From contig NZ_FORC01000001.1 of the NCBI RefSeq assembly GCF_900113905.1, forward strand, positions 1,610,060 to 1,674,059: 64,000 bases of DNA, in the 5' to 3' direction. The position numbers and the translations under genes are program-made. The notes beneath the pieces were generated by a model that was given only the letters and a program-made list of their open reading frames with translations, did no database searches and was not told the DNA's origin. Shown here one piece after another: positions 63,263 to 64,000 of this stretch; positions within the stretch are counted from its first letter, which is position 1; each line of letters opens with the position of its first letter. The stretch comes from Phytopseudomonas argentinensis. GTDB lineage: Bacteria > Pseudomonadota > Gammaproteobacteria > Pseudomonadales > Pseudomonadaceae.

Positions 63263-63298
63263 AGCCCGCTGCTGGCCCTCGCCAGCAGCGGGCTTTTT
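63263..63298 (+). terminator. Intrinsic terminator after 6S RNA
   Basis: AGCCCGCTGCTGGC (63263-63276) and GCCAGCAGCGGGCT (63281-63294) form a perfect 14-bp stem with a CCTC loop, followed by TTTTT. It should stop transcription between ssrS and ygfA, so ygfA needs some read-through or its own promoter. Confidence 0.9.
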
Positions 63299-63363
63299 AT
63301 TGGCCGCTCGCCAGCGACCACTTCAGAATGCAGGACTCAGTTTGAAAACGAGAGGATCTGCCG

Positions 63364-63960
63364 ATGATCGAGGCCAGCAACCTGACCCGTGCCCAGCTGC
63401 GCCGCACCCTACGCAAAACCCGCCGTGCCCTGCCCAGGGCTGCGCAGCACAAAGCAGCCGCGTCGCTGTATCGGCAACTGGTCCAGCAGCCGATTTTTCG
63501 GCGCGCGCGCAGTGTCGCCCTGTACCTGGCCAATGACGGCGAGATCGACCCCCACCTGCTGATCAAGGCCGCCCATGCCCGCGGCAAGCAGGTTTACCTT
63601 CCGGTACTGAAATCCTGGCCGCGCACCAGCATGGTGTTCCAGCGACTCGATGCGCACGAAAAGCTGGCCGCCAACCGCTTCGGAATTCCCGAGCCACGCC
63701 GCAATGGCAAACGTCAGCGCAAGATCTGGACGTTAGATCTCATCCTGCTGCCCCTGGTGGGCTTCGATCAACATGGCGGCCGGCTCGGTATGGGCGGCGG
63801 CTTTTATGATCGCAGCCTGGCCTATCGCGCGCGGCGCAAAAATTGGCACAAACCGACACTGCTCGGATTGGCCCACAGCTGCCAGCAGGTGGACAGGCTG
63901 GCCATGGCCAGCTGGGATGTGCCCCTGGATGCCACCGTAACCGATGGCGGCTGGTACTAG
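63364..63960 (+). CDS. ygfA: 5-formyltetrahydrofolate cyclo-ligase (YgfA)
   Basis: The 198-residue protein has the family blocks RRTLRKTRRALPRAAQ, YLANDGEIDPHLLIKAA and the ATP-binding GFDQHGGRLGMGGGFYDRSL. It converts 5-formyl-THF to 5,10-methenyl-THF with ATP. It has been linked to persister formation in E. coli. The ATG at 63364 has GAGGATC upstream. It is the usual partner of ssrS downstream of zapA. Confidence 0.95.
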   Translation: MIEASNLTRAQLRRTLRKTRRALPRAAQHKAAASLYRQLVQQPIFRRARSVALYLANDGEIDPHLLIKAAHARGKQVYLPVLKSWPRTSMVFQRLDAHEKLAANRFGIPEPRRNGKRQRKIWTLDLILLPLVGFDQHGGRLGMGGGFYDRSLAYRARRKNWHKPTLLGLAHSCQQVDRLAMASWDVPLDATVTDGGWY

Positions 63961-64000
63961 TACGCGGGGATCAGAACCCGGCTCGACCGGCTTCAGCAAT

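Overview
The window is a GC-rich, densely packed chromosomal segment of a gammaproteobacterium, almost certainly Pseudomonas. Evidence: a DUF2388 protein; the order argA, argE, Pit transporter, DUF47, CYTH/CHAD, DUF502, GspE-like ATPase, gcvH/gcvT, Fe ABC genes, VisC-like, DUF4442, ubiH, pepP, ygfB, ZapB-like, zapA, 6S RNA, ygfA, which as I recall matches P. aeruginosa PAO1 around PA5204-PA5228; a Pseudomonas-type nirBD region with a fused phosphatase/kinase; and several GTAGG-type or GTTCCCAC-type intergenic palindromes. I see no tRNA, rRNA, CRISPR array, phage, transposase or restriction system.

Layout. 1-5.8 kb: a cut gene at the edge, a small exported protein, an AraC-type regulator, a chemoreceptor, an exported PilJ-type sensor-domain protein and a TerC membrane protein. 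6.0-11.8 kb: nitrite assimilation operon on the minus strand (nirB, nirD, FNT transporter, PP2C phosphatase/protein kinase), preceded by a good -24/-12 (sigma-54) promoter match and a transcribed leader containing a complete intrinsic terminator, the architecture expected of NtrC/RpoN plus NasT-type antitermination. 12.1-14.3 kb: RIO-type kinase and Ada. 14.4-18.6 kb: thiolase, high-molecular-weight FabG and MaoC dehydratase, arranged like the mycobacterial fadA2/fabG4/htdX locus, with a tiny AraC DNA-binding-only protein embedded. 18.8-22.1 kb: MazG-like pyrophosphohydrolase, CmoM, two tandem DUF4136 lipoproteins, a SdiA-regulated-type anchored beta-propeller protein.

22.3-30.2 kb: a light-signalling cluster: bacteriophytochrome, single-domain response regulator, two hybrid histidine kinases and a small membrane protein. 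30.3-39.6 kb: MFS exporter; an Hsp70 (HscC type) operon with two membrane J-domain proteins whose HPD motif reads RPD; purine permease; repeat-rich spacer; trmA. 39.6-45.8 kb: exported M20 peptidase, argA, argE, phosphate transporter plus its DUF47 partner.

46-64 kb: CYTH/CHAD triphosphatase, DUF502 protein, orphan GspE-like ATPase, second chemoreceptor, DUF2388, gcvH and gcvT (gcvP missing), ferric ABC permease and binding protein (no ATPase gene), ubiquinone hydroxylases with pepP and ygfB on the minus strand, and the divergent ZapB-like/zapA/6S RNA/ygfA group.

Most of the region is housekeeping. The parts that deserve a second look are the nirB leader and its operon's phosphatase/kinase, the phytochrome relay, the HscC/J-protein set with the altered J motif, and the fabG4-like lipid locus with its palindromic operator candidate and DNA-binding-only regulator.
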